From NCBI GenBank assembly GCA_019187665.1, contig JABARH010000014.1, positions 62,001 through 126,000 on the forward strand: 64,000 bases of DNA. Direction: 5' to 3'. The DNA is from Anaerolineales bacterium (lineage in GTDB: Bacteria > Chloroflexota > Anaerolineae > Anaerolineales > Villigracilaceae). The translations under genes were made by a program, and so were the position numbers. Positions 7,918-18,700 of this stretch are shown piece by piece; the first letter of the stretch is position 1, and every line of letters begins with the position of its first letter. Below the pieces are notes generated by a model, which searched no databases, was not told where the DNA came from, and saw only the letters and a program-made list of their open reading frames with translations.

Positions 7918-9162
7918 CTATAACGTGCGGCGGATCGGCGCGGTGAGGCAATGGGTGGCTCCGTATCCGCCGACCAGTTTGTTTAATTCCGCGCTGAGCA
8001 CGCGGTAGCCGCGCGCTTCTAATTCCGCGATCACGCGTTTGTTGGTGGATAGCGCGACAATCACTTTTTTGCCGCCGAGGTTCAACAAATTCGTGGCAAA
8101 ATTTTCCTGCTCGCGCCGGTCAACCTCGATGATCTCGATTCCCCGTTCCGACATGAAGTGCCGGAACCCGCCCAGGTCTTCCATGACAGTTTGTCCCTGC
8201 TTGTGCGCGACGCGCAAGACCCGGCGCTGATCCACTTCGTGGGTGTACGCCATCACCAGTTTCGGCTCCAGCGGGATCCAGAACATATCGAGATGCATCA
8301 GGTGCATGTGTTCGTCGTTCGGCGCGTGAAGAATTTCCGCCTCCCGTTCGTGACGCTGGTTGACGACCGCCGCCACCTGCACGCCGTACGCGTCCATGAC
8401 GGGACCGATCTTTTGCGCCAGATCCTCAACCGCGCTTAAAGAGGTGCGCGCGCCGACGCCGACAAAACACGTTTGATCGAACATGGCCACATCGCCGCCC
8501 TCGAACGTGCCGCGCTCGATCTCCACCAGCGAGTCTTGATATCCGAGTTCGACCAGGGCTTGTTTGAAGACCGCCACCTCCGGCTTGCGGATCTCCCATT
8601 TGACCGATGAGAGGACCAGTTTGTCGGTCAGCGCCTGCGATTGATCGCGCCCATAGAAAATATTTGCCAGCGGCAGTTCGTGCGCGAGACTCAACAGGTG
8701 ATTGAGGCGCGTGGCGGCGCGTTCCCCGTAAGCGGCTTCGTCCTCCCGCAGGATGCGTTTGATGTCCTGCTGGATCTGTTGATACACATCGTCAAAATCC
8801 CGTTCGTTGCCTGCCAGTTCAAATTCCCTCTGTTTCTCTTCGCGGTAGGTCTCGTAATATGCGTCGGCGCGGGCAAGGAGTAAATTCTCCACTTCGCGCA
8901 ATGCCGACGGCTCGCCCGGTGCGCCGGTCTTTTTCAGCCGCTGGACCATGGCATCCTTGGCTTGCGTAAAGCGGATGCCTTCGTTCTCCACCAGACTGCG
9001 GAGATACCGGAATTCTTTGCGGGCTTCCAGGACTTCGTAGTAGCTAAAGAACAGGCTTTTGGATTTCGGCAATAACTGCCCAAGCAAAGCCTCGATGCCC
9101 GGCTCGCCCCAAACCAGCGCCTCCTCCAGCGGATGTGTTTCGTCAAATACCTGTGGTTGCAT
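7918..9162 (-). CDS. Arginine deiminase / amidinotransferase family protein
   Basis: Member of the guanidine-modifying enzyme superfamily, 414 aa. The catalytic landmarks are present: FEGGD (the Asp/Glu pair that grips the guanidinium), HMHLMHLDMFW (catalytic His and Asp) and the C-terminal GGYGATHCLTAPI with the nucleophilic Cys about ten residues before the end. An N-terminal helical region of about 170 residues precedes the pentein fold, longer than in plain arginine deiminases, so substrate cannot be named with certainty. There is no arc operon nearby. The gene lies 12 bases from the convergent SCP/LysM gene and the two stops nearly meet. Confidence 0.75.
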   Translation of the reverse strand: MQPQVFDETHPLEEALVWGEPGIEALLGQLLPKSKSLFFSYYEVLEARKEFRYLRSLVENEGIRFTQAKDAMVQRLKKTGAPGEPSALREVENLLLARADAYYETYREEKQREFELAGNERDFDDVYQQIQQDIKRILREDEAAYGERAATRLNHLLSLAHELPLANIFYGRDQSQALTDKLVLSSVKWEIRKPEVAVFKQALVELGYQDSLVEIERGTFEGGDVAMFDQTCFVGVGARTSLSAVEDLAQKIGPVMDAYGVQVAAVVNQRHEREAEILHAPNDEHMHLMHLDMFWIPLEPKLVMAYTHEVDQRRVLRVAHKQGQTVMEDLGGFRHFMSERGIEIIEVDRREQENFATNLLNLGGKKVIVALSTNKRVIAELEARGYRVLSAELNKLVGGYGATHCLTAPIRRTL

Positions 9163-9242
9163 GGTTAAAAATAAAACAGACCAAACAAAAAGAAAATTGT
9201 TCGGTCTGTTTCCCTTTCTCTTGGACTCATTGACATGACCTG

Positions 9243-11066
9243 CTACATAATATCCGGCGCTTGGATGTCGAGCAAACGCAGGGCATTAGCGATCACTTGT
9301 TTTGCCGCGGCAACTAAACTCAAGCGCGCGTTCTTTATTTTTTCATCTTCCGTCTGCAACACAGGCACGGCATGATAAAACGAGTGGAATGCGTTCGCCA
9401 GATCGTGCGCGTACTGCGCCATCACGAGCGGACGATACTCATTCGCGGCTTGCTGAACCTTCGCAGGGAATTGGGAGATCTGTTCGATGAGTTCGATCTC
9501 ATGTTTCGTCAATTCGTAGTCGAAGGTCAAAGGTCCAAGGTCGCCTGACTTTTGACCTTCGACATTTGACTTCTTGAGAATCGAATTCGCCCTCACATGC
9601 GCGTTCTGAATGTACGGACCCGTCCGCCCGTCGAACGAGAGCGCCTCGTTGATGTCGAAGACGATGTCTTTGTTGTTGTCCACCGCCAGCATCGAATAGA
9701 CCAACGCGCCAAGACCGATCTGTTCGGCGATTTTCACACGTTCACCTTCAGGGACATTTCCGCTTCGTTCCGACTCCACCGCTAGCACGCGCTTGATGGC
9801 TTCATCGTACACTTCTTTGAACAGCACAACACGTCCGCGCCGTGAGGACATGGCGCCTTCGGGCAAACTCACAAACCCGTAGCCGAGGTGATAGCACTTG
9901 TCCGCTTGCGGGAAGCCCCACAATTTTAGAATCGCAAATGCCTGTTGCAAATGAAGCGATTGCCGCACGTCCACCACATAGATCGAGCGGTCAACGTGAT
10001 ATGTTTCAAACTTGACCTTCGCCAGCGCGAGGTCTTTCGTCAAATATAGAGTCGTGCCGTCGCGCCGCAGGATCACGTTCGTGCGATATTTTTCTTTGGT
10101 GAGTCCGAGCTTCTCGTCAATCTTCACGATCACCGCGCCGCCCTGCGGACGTTCATCATCGGCGATGCCTTTTTGGATCAACTCTTCGACGATTGCCTTC
10201 GATGGTTCGTCCACTTCCGATTCGTAAAACCAGACATCCATCTTCACGTCGAGGATTCGCAGAACATCGCGCAGTTCTTCCAACGCCCACTCGCGCGTTA
10301 CGCGCCACAACTCGCGCACCGACGGATCGCCCGCATCATATGCGCGATACATCTCGCGGCGTTCAGCTTCGTATGCCTCGCGTTGCGTTGTTTCTTCAGG
10401 CGTTTCGTTCTCTTTCTTTTCCAACAACACATTCGCTTCGACGTATAACTTCAACAACCATTGTCCGCGTTCGTGCACGCCCTGCGGTTCCTGTCCCTTG
10501 TAAAACTTTTCGTACATCCACAACACGGTGATCACACCGAGCCCTAGATCGCCTGGGTACGAAGCGCGAATTGTTTCAAAGCCAGCAAACTCTGTCAGCC
10601 TCGCCAGCACCTCGCCTAAGACTGTGTTACGCGCATGACCGATATGGAATGAGTGAAGCATGTTCGGCTGTGCGTATTCCACCATGACTCGCTCACCCTT
10701 TGGCGCACCCCGCCCAAAGTCCGCGCGCGAGGTGAGAACTTCATCCACCACTCGACGGGCATAATCAGATGTCTTGTAATAGACGTTGAGATAGCCCTTC
10801 ACCGCGTCCACACGGCTGACTCCGTCCACGCTTCCGATCTGACCTCGAACTTGGTCAGCCATCTCCTGCGCTCTCGCCGGGACAGGTTTCCCCGCTCCCT
10901 TACCCGCGCGCGCTTCATCCGCCGCCGTCTGAAAAAATGACGTGGCGATTCCCCATTCGCCCGCGAACGGAATCGCCGTCCACTTCAACGGCGCGAGCGC
11001 GATCCCATGCGCGTCGCAATAGGCTTTGATCTTTTCTTCGATGAGTCCTTGTTCTTTTTCAAACAT
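9243..11066 (-). CDS. argS: Arginyl-tRNA synthetase
   Basis: Class I synthetase charging tRNA-Arg. The 607-aa frame shows the HIGH motif (FHIGHARN, near residue 125), the KMSKS-equivalent AMSSRRGRVV and the C-terminal anticodon-binding DALR domain. ATG 11066 is chosen because the family starts close to MFEKEQGL; the longer frame upstream runs through an intergenic hairpin. An unusual stretch near residues 500-518 (SNVEGQKSGDLGPLTFDYE) is encoded by an imperfect palindrome (see 9519-9563) and looks like an in-frame insertion between conserved helices. Enzyme function should be retained because the insertion avoids active-site motifs. Confidence 0.93.
   Translation of the reverse strand: MFEKEQGLIEEKIKAYCDAHGIALAPLKWTAIPFAGEWGIATSFFQTAADEARAGKGAGKPVPARAQEMADQVRGQIGSVDGVSRVDAVKGYLNVYYKTSDYARRVVDEVLTSRADFGRGAPKGERVMVEYAQPNMLHSFHIGHARNTVLGEVLARLTEFAGFETIRASYPGDLGLGVITVLWMYEKFYKGQEPQGVHERGQWLLKLYVEANVLLEKKENETPEETTQREAYEAERREMYRAYDAGDPSVRELWRVTREWALEELRDVLRILDVKMDVWFYESEVDEPSKAIVEELIQKGIADDERPQGGAVIVKIDEKLGLTKEKYRTNVILRRDGTTLYLTKDLALAKVKFETYHVDRSIYVVDVRQSLHLQQAFAILKLWGFPQADKCYHLGYGFVSLPEGAMSSRRGRVVLFKEVYDEAIKRVLAVESERSGNVPEGERVKIAEQIGLGALVYSMLAVDNNKDIVFDINEALSFDGRTGPYIQNAHVRANSILKKSNVEGQKSGDLGPLTFDYELTKHEIELIEQISQFPAKVQQAANEYRPLVMAQYAHDLANAFHSFYHAVPVLQTEDEKIKNARLSLVAAAKQVIANALRLLDIQAPDIM
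9519..9563. repeat. Palindrome inserted in frame within argS
   Basis: Arms GTCGAAGGTCAAAGGTC (9519-9535) and GACTTTTGACCTTCGAC (9547-9563) pair over 17 bases with one mismatch around an 11-base loop. The sequence lies wholly inside argS without breaking the frame and resembles hairpins in copA and at 63249-63291. Confidence 0.85.
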
Positions 11067-11120
11067 AGCGGAGAGATCCTGTAGATGGTTGATTATATCA
11101 ACCCCCACCCGCCTTCGGCA

Positions 11121-11166
11121 CCCTCCCCCAAAATCCGACTGGGGTTCGTCGGATTTTGGGGGAGGG
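11121..11166. repeat. Perfect 19-bp stem-loop between argS and rpsT
   Basis: Arm CCCTCCCCCAAAATCCGAC (11121-11139), an 8-base loop, and its exact complement (11148-11166). It has no T-run directly after either arm, so it is not a standard terminator; it looks like a dispersed palindromic repeat. A separate true terminator for rpsT lies next to it. Confidence 0.85.
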
Positions 11167-11178
11167 CAGGGAGGGGGC

Positions 11179-11208
11179 AAAAAAAGCGGGAGTCTGACGA
11201 CTCCCGCT
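11179..11208 (-). terminator. Intrinsic terminator of rpsT
   Basis: On the minus strand AGCGGGAGTC and GACTCCCGCT form a stem with a 4-base loop, directly followed by seven T residues (11185-11179). It lies 17 bases past the rpsT stop. Confidence 0.9.
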
Positions 11209-11224
11209 GACGATACGCCTTGTC

Positions 11225-11473
11225 TTATTTCTTGGAGGCTTTATTCGCCGCCTTCATCAAGCGGGACTTGCGCCGCGCCGCGTTACGCGGGTGGATGGCG
11301 CCTTTCTCGGCCGCCTTATCCAGAGCGCTGACAGCCTTCGTCACTTCGGCTTCGGCCATGTTGGACTTGGCGGCCTTGACGGCCGTACGCGCCGCGCCGC
11401 GGAAGGTGCGGTTGCGCAGGCGTTTCTTTTCGTTCTGCTTATTGCGTTTGATTTGAGACTTGATGTTTGCCAC
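11225..11473 (-). CDS. rpsT: 30S ribosomal protein bS20
   Basis: Small-subunit protein that binds 16S rRNA early in assembly. The 82-aa frame has the expected N-terminus MANIKSQIKRNKQNEKKRLR, a high Lys/Arg content and the helical C-terminal half with IHPRNAARRKSRLMKAANK. Length matches the family. The gene stands alone and ends in a clear intrinsic terminator; it is in the same direction as argS but separated from it by a strong palindrome and that terminator, so it is probably monocistronic. Confidence 0.96.
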   Translation of the reverse strand: MANIKSQIKRNKQNEKKRLRNRTFRGAARTAVKAAKSNMAEAEVTKAVSALDKAAEKGAIHPRNAARRKSRLMKAANKASKK

Positions 11474-11547
11474 AGGTATTTCTCCAAATTTGATTCTTGC
11501 GATAACGACGGCGCATTGTACGTGAGAAGCGCGGATTTGTCCAGCGT

Positions 11548-12321
11548 TTATGGGGTGTTTGTCGCGCTCGGCGTGAAGAGGAAAGTCGGGGTGGTGGTGA
11601 CCGGCGTGGATGTGGGCGGACGTGTGGCGGTGGCGGTTACAACATTGGCGGGGATGATCAACTGTTGACCGACGAATAAGGCATTCGGATTCTCAAGTTT
11701 GTTCTCGGCGATGATCGCTTCGATCGTGCTGTTGAATTTTGCGGCGATGCCGCCGAGCGTATCGCCAGCCTGGACGGTGTAGGTCAACTTTGTTCCGCGC
11801 GGCAAGTCTGCCGGTACCGGGGTGGCCGTGGGCAGTTCCATGCCGGGATTGGGGATCCAGATCACTTGTCCCGGAAAAACGATCGCGGTGGTCGGGTCAA
11901 TTCCGGTCCCAGCCGCCTCATCGTACGGATTGAGCAAAAGGATCAGGGCAATGCCATCCGGTCCCGCCGCGAACTTTTCGGCGATGGTCGCCAGGAAATC
12001 GCCCTCCAGTACCGTGTATTGGAACGGCGCGCCGGGCGTGGGGGTGAAGGTGATCGTCGGCGTGAGCGTTTCGGTCGCCGTCATGGTCGGTGTGGACGTG
12101 CTGGTGGGGGTGAAGGTCAGGGTCGGGGTTGGGGTGTCGGTGGCAAACATGTTGCTGATGGGTTTGCCCGGTCCGATCAGCGCGTTGCCGATCAGATAAA
12201 GGCCACCCAAAACAAGCAGGACTGCCACCGCGATAAACAGCGTCTGCCCGATCTGCGGACGTTTTTTGCGCGGGGTCAGTGGTTTGAAAGAAGAGGCGCT
12301 TCCAGATCTATTCATATCCAT
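11548..12321 (-). CDS. Membrane-anchored protein with two LysM-type domains
   Basis: Predicted cell-envelope protein of about 257 aa. A short cytoplasmic N-terminus (KPLTPRKKRPQIG) precedes one transmembrane helix (TLFIAVAVLLVLGGLYLIG), then a Thr/Pro-rich linker with many TPT and TFTPT repeats, a LysM-like segment beginning FQYTVLEGDFLATIAEKFA, a canonical LysM (YTVQAGDTLGGIAAKFN ... LFVGQQLIIP) and a Thr-rich tail. LysM domains bind peptidoglycan-type glycans. Start is uncertain among ATGs at 12336, 12321 and 12315; an AAGGA sits just upstream of the latter two. The linker style matches the SCP/LysM protein at 6.8-7.9 kb, which suggests a common surface-protein design. Confidence 0.8.
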   Translation of the reverse strand: MDMNRSGSASSFKPLTPRKKRPQIGQTLFIAVAVLLVLGGLYLIGNALIGPGKPISNMFATDTPTPTLTFTPTSTSTPTMTATETLTPTITFTPTPGAPFQYTVLEGDFLATIAEKFAAGPDGIALILLLNPYDEAAGTGIDPTTAIVFPGQVIWIPNPGMELPTATPVPADLPRGTKLTYTVQAGDTLGGIAAKFNSTIEAIIAENKLENPNALFVGQQLIIPANVVTATATRPPTSTPVTTTPTFLFTPSATNTP

Positions 12322-12514
12322 TTTCCTTGTTGTCATGCGGGCGTTTTGTCCCGGTGGCAACGGCTATTCTACCTGAACTTATTGGATTGAGGGGAAGGGG
12401 TTTCGTTTGCCAGTCTTGTGTAGGTCACGCTTTTAGCATGACCTCTTCGCTGAGGGATGTGCCCGGCTGTAAGCCTGACCTGTGCGTGACGTTTCCCGAA
12501 AGCCTTATTGGTTC

Positions 12515-15475
12515 TTATTTCATGTGTTCTTTCAAAAATTTCGCTGTGTACGATCCCTTGACCTTCATCACTTGTTCCGGCGTTCCCGCGGCAATCAACT
12601 CGCCGCCACGGTCGCCGCCTTCGGGACCAAGGTCAATGATCCAGTCCGCGATCTTGATGATGTCCAGGTTGTGTTCGATGATCAGCACGGAGTTACCCGC
12701 GTCCACGAGACGTTGCAGGACCTCGATCAATTTATGCACGTCCGCCGCGTGCAAGCCGACAGAGGGTTCGTCCAGCACGTAGAGCGTTCTCCCCGTCGCG
12801 CGGCGCGATAATTCTTTTGCCAGTTTTACGCGCTGTGCCTCGCCGCCGGAGAGAGTCGTGGCGGGCTGACCGACGCGCACATAGCCGAGTCCGACCTCCT
12901 GTAACAGCGACAGTTTGTTGACCATTTGCGGGAACGCCGCGAAAACATCGCGCGCGTGATCCACCGTCATGGCGAGAACGTCTGCGATGGAATGTTCCTT
13001 GAAATGGACTTGCAGTGTCTCGCGGTTGAAGCGCGAGCCATGACATACATCGCATGGCACATACACATCTGGCAGAAACTGCATTTCGATGCGTAGTTCC
13101 CCCTGTCCCTGACAGGCTTCACAGCGCCCGCCGTGGACGTTGAAGGAGAAACGTCCAGGCTTGTAGCCGCGCACTTTTGATTCAGGCAGTTCCGCGAACA
13201 ACTTGCGGATCTCGTCCCATAGTCCCGTGTACGTGGCGGGGTTGGAACGCGGCGTGCGCCCGATCGGCGACTGGTCAATGTTGATGATCTTGTCGAGGTG
13301 TTCGATGCCTTCGATGCGTTTATGTTCGCCGGGCGTGGAGCGCGCGCCCATCAGTTTTTCGGCCAGCGCTTCATATAAAACATCCGTCATCAGCGTGGAC
13401 TTGCCCGATCCGCTGACGCCCGTGATGCAGACCAGTTTGCCGAGCGGAATCGTGACGTCAATATTTTTCAGGTTGTTGGCTTTCGCGCCGACGATCTTGA
13501 GCGACTTGCCATTTCCCTCGCGTCGATTCCGCGGGATGGCGACCTGTCTGCGCCCCGACAGGTACGCGCCCGTCAACGATTTGGGATGCGCGAGGATCTG
13601 TTTCGGCGTCCCCTCGGCGATGACGCGGCCGCCATGTTCGCCCGCGGCGGGGCCAAGGTCCACGATCCAATCGGCGGTGCGGATCGTTTCGTCATCGTGT
13701 TCGACGACGAGCACCGTGTTGCCGAGGTCGCGCAGACCTTTGAGCGTTTCGAGCAGGCGTGTGTTGTCGCGCGGGTGGAGTCCGATGGAGGGCTCGTCGA
13801 GGACGTAGAGGACGCCGACGAGACGCGAACCGACCTGGGTGGCGAGTCGGATGCGCTGGGCCTCGCCGCCTGAGAGTGTCGCGGCGGAGCGATTGAGGGT
13901 CAGGTAGTCGAGTCCCACGTTGACGAGAAAAGTCAGGCGCTCTACGATTTCCTTTAAGATTCGCTCCGAGATGGCTCTCTGCCGTGCTGTCAATTTTTTT
14001 CCAAGTTTGCCCGCCCATTCCTGCGCGCGGATCACGGGCCAGGCTGTGACGTCAATGATGTTGGCGTTGTCCACGGTCACTGCGATGGATTCGGGACGCA
14101 GGCGTTTTCCGTTGCAGGCGGGGCAGGGCTTGTTCGACATGAACTCGGTGATCTTGGCGCGGATATATTCGGAGTTGGTGTCGCGGTAGCGGCGCTCGAG
14201 GTTGGTGATGACGCCCTCGTAGGCGCGCGAGAATTTGAATTCGTTGCCCGACCCGCTGTGGTAGGTCATCGCCACCTGTTTTTCGCCCGTGCCGTAGAGG
14301 ATGATGTTGAGCTGCGCTTCGGTCAGTTCGCTGACGGGTTTATCGAGGTCAATTTTGTAGGCTTTGGCGGCGGCTTCGAGACTCTGCCAGTAGTAGCCGC
14401 CCTCCTCTTTCGGCCCGCTCCATTCCATGCTGACGATGGCGCCGTCGTTGAGCGAGCGTTCGCGGTCGGGAAGGATGCGGTCGGGGTCAATCTCGAGTTT
14501 CGTGCCGAGTCCCTGACATTCGGGGCAGGCGCCATGCGGCGTGTTGAATGAAAAGGTGCGCGGCTCAATTTCGGGGATGGAGATGCTGTGTTCGGGGCAG
14601 GCGAGGTGTTCGGAGAAGTGAAGGTCGGGATTCGGTGATTCGATATTCGATAATTCGATATTCGATAATTCGATATTCGGGATTCGAGATTCGAGATTTG
14701 GTTTTCGACTTTCGGTTTTCGAATTTCGATTATCGAGGATCGAGACCGTGACGTACCCATCCCCAAACTTTAACGCCGTCTCCACCGAATCGGTCAGACG
14801 CGTACGGTTGGCTTTCTTCTCTTCTTTATCTTCGGGATGTGCGATGACGAGGCGATCCACGACGGCTTCGATGGTGTGGATCTTGTAGCGGTCGAGTTCG
14901 ATCTCCTCGTCGAGGGAGTGAACCGTCCCATCCACGCGCGCACGGACGAAGCCCGCCTTGCGGATCTCCTCGAACACGGCTTGATACGTCCCTTTGCGGG
15001 CGCGCACGACCGGGGCGAGGAGCAGGATGCGGGTCCCATTGGGAAGCGCTTCGATCGCATCCACGATTTCCTGCGCGGACTGTTTGACCACCTCGCGTCC
15101 GCAGATCGGACAGTGCGGAATCCCGACGCGCGCGAACAGCAGGCGCAGGTAATCGTAGATCTCGGTCACGGTGCCGACGGTGGAGCGGGGGTTGTGACTG
15201 GTGGATTTCTGGTCAATGCTGACGGCAGGGGAGAGTCCCTCGATGTAGTCCACGTCCGGCTTGTCCATCTGCCCGATGAATTGACGAGCGTACGCTGAAA
15301 GCGACTCAACGTAGCGGCGCTGTCCCTCGGCGAAGATGGTGTCGAACGCGAGCGAAGACTTGCCTGAGCCGGAGAGTCCCGTGATGACCACGAACTTGTC
15401 GCGCGGAATCTCGACGGTGATATTTTTTAGGTTGTGGACGCGCGCGCCCACGACGCGGATGGAGTTGGATGACAT
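12515..15475 (-). CDS. uvrA: Excinuclease ABC subunit A
   Basis: Damage-recognition ATPase of nucleotide excision repair. The 986-aa protein has both ABC modules: Walker [17 protein letters not shown] near residue 31 and [16 protein letters not shown] in the second half, two ABC signatures ([14 protein letters not shown] and [14 protein letters not shown]), and zinc-finger cysteines ([26 protein letters not shown]). It is longer than usual because of a repetitive segment of about 35 residues (roughly 246-281) inserted just before the conserved [17 protein letters not shown]; see the repeat at 14632-14738. The insertion falls before a zinc module and keeps the frame. No uvrB or uvrC is adjacent. 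Confidence 0.96.
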   Translation of the reverse strand: MSSNSIRVVGARVHNLKNITVEIPRDKFVVITGLSGSGKSSLAFDTIFAEGQRRYVESLSAYARQFIGQMDKPDVDYIEGLSPAVSIDQKSTSHNPRSTVGTVTEIYDYLRLLFARVGIPHCPICGREVVKQSAQEIVDAIEALPNGTRILLLAPVVRARKGTYQAVFEEIRKAGFVRARVDGTVHSLDEEIELDRYKIHTIEAVVDRLVIAHPEDKEEKKANRTRLTDSVETALKFGDGYVTVSILDNRNSKTESRKPNLESRIPNIELSNIELSNIESPNPDLHFSEHLACPEHSISIPEIEPRTFSFNTPHGACPECQGLGTKLEIDPDRILPDRERSLNDGAIVSMEWSGPKEEGGYYWQSLEAAAKAYKIDLDKPVSELTEAQLNIILYGTGEKQVAMTYHSGSGNEFKFSRAYEGVITNLERRYRDTNSEYIRAKITEFMSNKPCPACNGKRLRPESIAVTVDNANIIDVTAWPVIRAQEWAGKLGKKLTARQRAISERILKEIVERLTFLVNVGLDYLTLNRSAATLSGGEAQRIRLATQVGSRLVGVLYVLDEPSIGLHPRDNTRLLETLKGLRDLGNTVLVVEHDDETIRTADWIVDLGPAAGEHGGRVIAEGTPKQILAHPKSLTGAYLSGRRQVAIPRNRREGNGKSLKIVGAKANNLKNIDVTIPLGKLVCITGVSGSGKSTLMTDVLYEALAEKLMGARSTPGEHKRIEGIEHLDKIINIDQSPIGRTPRSNPATYTGLWDEIRKLFAELPESKVRGYKPGRFSFNVHGGRCEACQGQGELRIEMQFLPDVYVPCDVCHGSRFNRETLQVHFKEHSIADVLAMTVDHARDVFAAFPQMVNKLSLLQEVGLGYVRVGQPATTLSGGEAQRVKLAKELSRRATGRTLYVLDEPSVGLHAADVHKLIEVLQRLVDAGNSVLIIEHNLDIIKIADWIIDLGPEGGDRGGELIAAGTPEQVMKVKGSYTAKFLKEHMK
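14632..14738. repeat. In-frame tandem repeat inserted within uvrA
   Basis: Two full copies and one partial copy of a 15-bp unit ATTCGATATTCGATA (giving the protein repeat NIELS), flanked by degenerate TTCGA words such as ATTCGAGATTCGAG and TTTTCGACTTTCGG. As 15 is divisible by 3 the frame is kept. Canonical UvrA sequences go directly into FSE-x-x-ACPEH here. Confidence 0.85.
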
Positions 15476-15534
15476 GGGGAACCCTTGAGTTGATTTCAGA
15501 GCGACTTAAAATTATAGCACAAATGTTTTATTGA

Positions 15535-15575
15535 CAGAACGTACGCACCCTACGCAAGGTTTTGCGTAAGTCCTG
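15535..15575. mobile_element. Short inverted-repeat element (CAGAACNTACGCA ends)
   Basis: CAGAACGTACGCA (15535-15547) faces TGCGTAAGTCCTG (15563-15575) across 15 bases. The same ends bound the element at 60698-60781, so this looks like a minimal copy of a dispersed MITE-like repeat. No transposase is present. Confidence 0.6.
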
Positions 15576-15675
15576 ATTGAGCGGGAATCGGGATTCGGAA
15601 AATTGGACATTGGTAGATTGGGAATTGGGGAACAGCGGGAAGATTCGCCCCGCTGATATTTGCAGGCTGTATAAT

Positions 15676-15766
15676 CAGTACTTCACGAAAGCGCGTATTT
15701 GGCGGTCTCTACCGCCAGGTTGCGATAGAGATCGCAACCTACGCAGGGTTTTCGTGATCTACTGAT
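15676..15766. repeat. Nested inverted repeats upstream of the R-M gene
   Basis: An outer imperfect pair (TCAGTACTTCACGAAA near 15676 and TTTTCGTGATCTACTGA near 15750) encloses two perfect hairpins: GGCGGTCTCTACCGCC at 15701-15716 and AGGTTGCGAT / ATCGCAACCT at 15717-15740. The architecture is that of a small non-coding mobile repeat. Confidence 0.65.
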
Positions 15767-15799
15767 AATTCACTCATCCCTTGACGGTGAGGAAACGAA

Positions 15800-18700
15800 A
15801 TGCCTTACACCAAAGAAGAAGCCCGCGCAAAGATTCAAAAACTGGTGGAAGATTTTCGCGCGCAGGAAGCCGCGCTCGAAAAAGCGCCCGAGGCGCAGAT
15901 CGAGCAGAATTTCATCCGCCCATTGTTCCGCTATTTGAATTGGAACACCGAAAACAAGGGACTCTCCCACGCGCATTACGAATTCAAGGTGCAGGCTACC
16001 AATCGCAAGGGACTTCGTCCCGATACTATTTTGCATTTGGACGGGCGCGACGTTTTGGTGATGGATGCCAAGCAAGTTAAATACGCGATGCACGAACCGC
16101 GCTGGCTATATCAAGTTTATTCCTATGCCTACTCAACGCAAAACAGCAAACCCAGCGAAAAAATTGACTTCGCCATCCTGACCGATTTTCAGGAATGTAT
16201 CGTTTTGGATTGCACGTTGTTTGCGGCCAGGCCCGAAGCGGTGAATAATTTTCGCGTGCTCGACTGGACCTGCACCGAGTACGTGGACAAGTTCGATGAG
16301 TTATGGGACTTGCTCGAGCGCAACAACGTCCTGATCCACAGCCGGGAGCGGACGGGTGGACTCTGGTCGCGCTACCTCTCGCCTCAAAAGGTGAAATCGA
16401 ATCGCGTTTCACCTGATAAAGCCTTTCTTGCCGAAATGGACGATGAAAAGAATGGCTGGCGCGTTCTGCTCGCCAAGGACATGAAGAAGCGCAATCCGCG
16501 CGCAGACGGGGAGCTCATTACGGCGTCGGTGCAATTGTTGATTGACCGTCTCGTGTTCATCAAAGCCCTCAGTGACCGCGAAGTGGACAAGGATTATCTG
16601 GGCGAACTGGCCGCGACTGTGGAAAAAAGCGGACTTTCCGAGGATGCCACCGGCTGGTTCAAAGCCTGCCAATCCATCTTTGAAGAATTGAACATCTTTT
16701 ATAACGGCAGTATCTTTGCGCCACGCCCCGAGCTCGAAGCGGTGACTGTATCCAACAAGGTGGTGCGCGAGATCGTTCACGACCTGCAGCCTGAAAATTC
16801 GCCATATAACTTCGCGGTGTTGCCCGTGGAAATTCTCGGCACGATCTACGAACGCTTTTTGGGACGCGTCGTCCGCACGACCGAGAAGCAGGTAAAGATC
16901 GAGGAGAAGCCCGAAGTGCGGAAAGCGGGCGGCGTATATTACACCCCGCAGTACATCGTGGAGTACATCGTAAAAAATACCGTTGGGAAACTACTTGAAG
17001 ATTGCAAAACTCCCGCCGATGTTGCCAAACTCAAAATCCTTGACCCAGCCTGTGGAAGCGGATCGTTTCTGCTCGGCGCGTATGAAGCCTTGATCGAATG
17101 GCACAAAGATCATTTCGCGCGGACGGGAAAAGAGAAACGCGACCGCGACTCGTTCTACCGCGATGAAAGCGGACAGATCCGCCTGACCGCCAAACGCAAG
17201 CGCGACATCTTGAAGAACAACCTCTTCGGCGTGGACATTGACCCCCAGGCCGTGGAGGTGACGCGCTTCTCACTCTCATTGAAGGCTTTGGAAGATTTGC
17301 GCGAAGGTGAGTTGGTGGAGGAACGCTCGCTCTTTCACCAGTCCGTCCTGCCCGATTTGAGTCAGAACATCAAGAACGGCAATTCGTTAATTGGGACGGA
17401 TTATTTCGCGGGGCAGATGTTTGCTGACACAGCAGAGATGAAGCGCGTGAATGCCTTTGATTGGAAATCGGAATTTCCTGAAATCATGAAGAATGGCGGG
17501 TTTGATGCCATCGTTGGCAATCCCCCGTATATTCGCATTCAAACTTTAAAAGAATGGGCTCCGCTGGAAGTGGAGATTTACAAGGAACTCTACCAATCCG
17601 CCAAAGCGGGAAACTACGATATTTATGTTGTCTTTGTGGAAAGAGCGTTGAGCCTGTTGAACAAACGCGGGCGCATGGGATTCATCCTGCCGCACAAATT
17701 TTTCAACTCGCAGTACGGCGCAAATTTGCGCGGATTGGTCGCGAACGGAAAACATCTCGGCAAGGTGATTCACTTTGGCGACCAGCAGGTTTTTGACGGC
17801 GCGACAACCTACACTTGTTTGTTGTTTTTAGACAAATCAGGCAACGATGATTTTGAAATGGTCAAAGTGCAAAATTTGAAAAGTTGGCGCGATATGCAGA
17901 CTTCCGAGTTCTCCGAGAACTCGGAAGTCTCAGGCCGCATACCCGCCGCCAACGTGACTGCCGCCGAATGGAACTTTGCGGTTGGACAAGGTGCAGGCTT
18001 GTTTGAGAAATTGAGTCAAATGCCTGTGAAGTTGGGCGATGTGGTAAGTAGAATTTACCAAGGTCCGATTACAAGCGCAGATACTGTATACCTCTTCAAA
18101 GATTTCAAAGATGAAACTTCTAAAACAATTTCGGTATTCTCGAAGGAATTAGATGCTTGGATCAAACTTGAGAAAAGTATCTTGCGAAAAGTAATCCGAA
18201 GTGGCAGTATCGGGAGATATTGGGCGCAGACTACAGCATATGTGCTTTTCCCTTATGTTGTTTCGGAAAATCGCGCTACGCTTTTGACCACGAAACAATT
18301 ACAAACGAACTATCCATTGGCTTGGGCTTATCTCGAAAGGAACAAACGGACTCTCGAATCTCGCGAAAAAAGTGCCTTCAAAGATTCTCAGTGGTATCGT
18401 TTTGGGAGAAATCAGAATTTGGGATTGTGGGAACAATCGAAGTTGCTCATTCCATACATGATTACTGATTTGAGTACGTATTATGATCAGAGTGACGATT
18501 TTTATTTTATCAATGTGACTACAGGTGGATACGGAATCACAAGCGACGAAAGTAGAGGCAATTACACCTATTTATGCGGTTTGTTGAATTCTCGTTTACT
18601 CAACTTTTGCCTCAAACAAGTTTCAACAACTTTTCATAGCGGTTATTTTGCTGCTAATAAGCAATACATTGAGCAACTCCCCATCCGCGCCATAGACTTC

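Noticed and set aside
11066..11180. 38-residue N-terminal extension of ArgS
   Set aside because: It is translated from a 19-bp palindrome and Pro/Gly-rich intergenic sequence.
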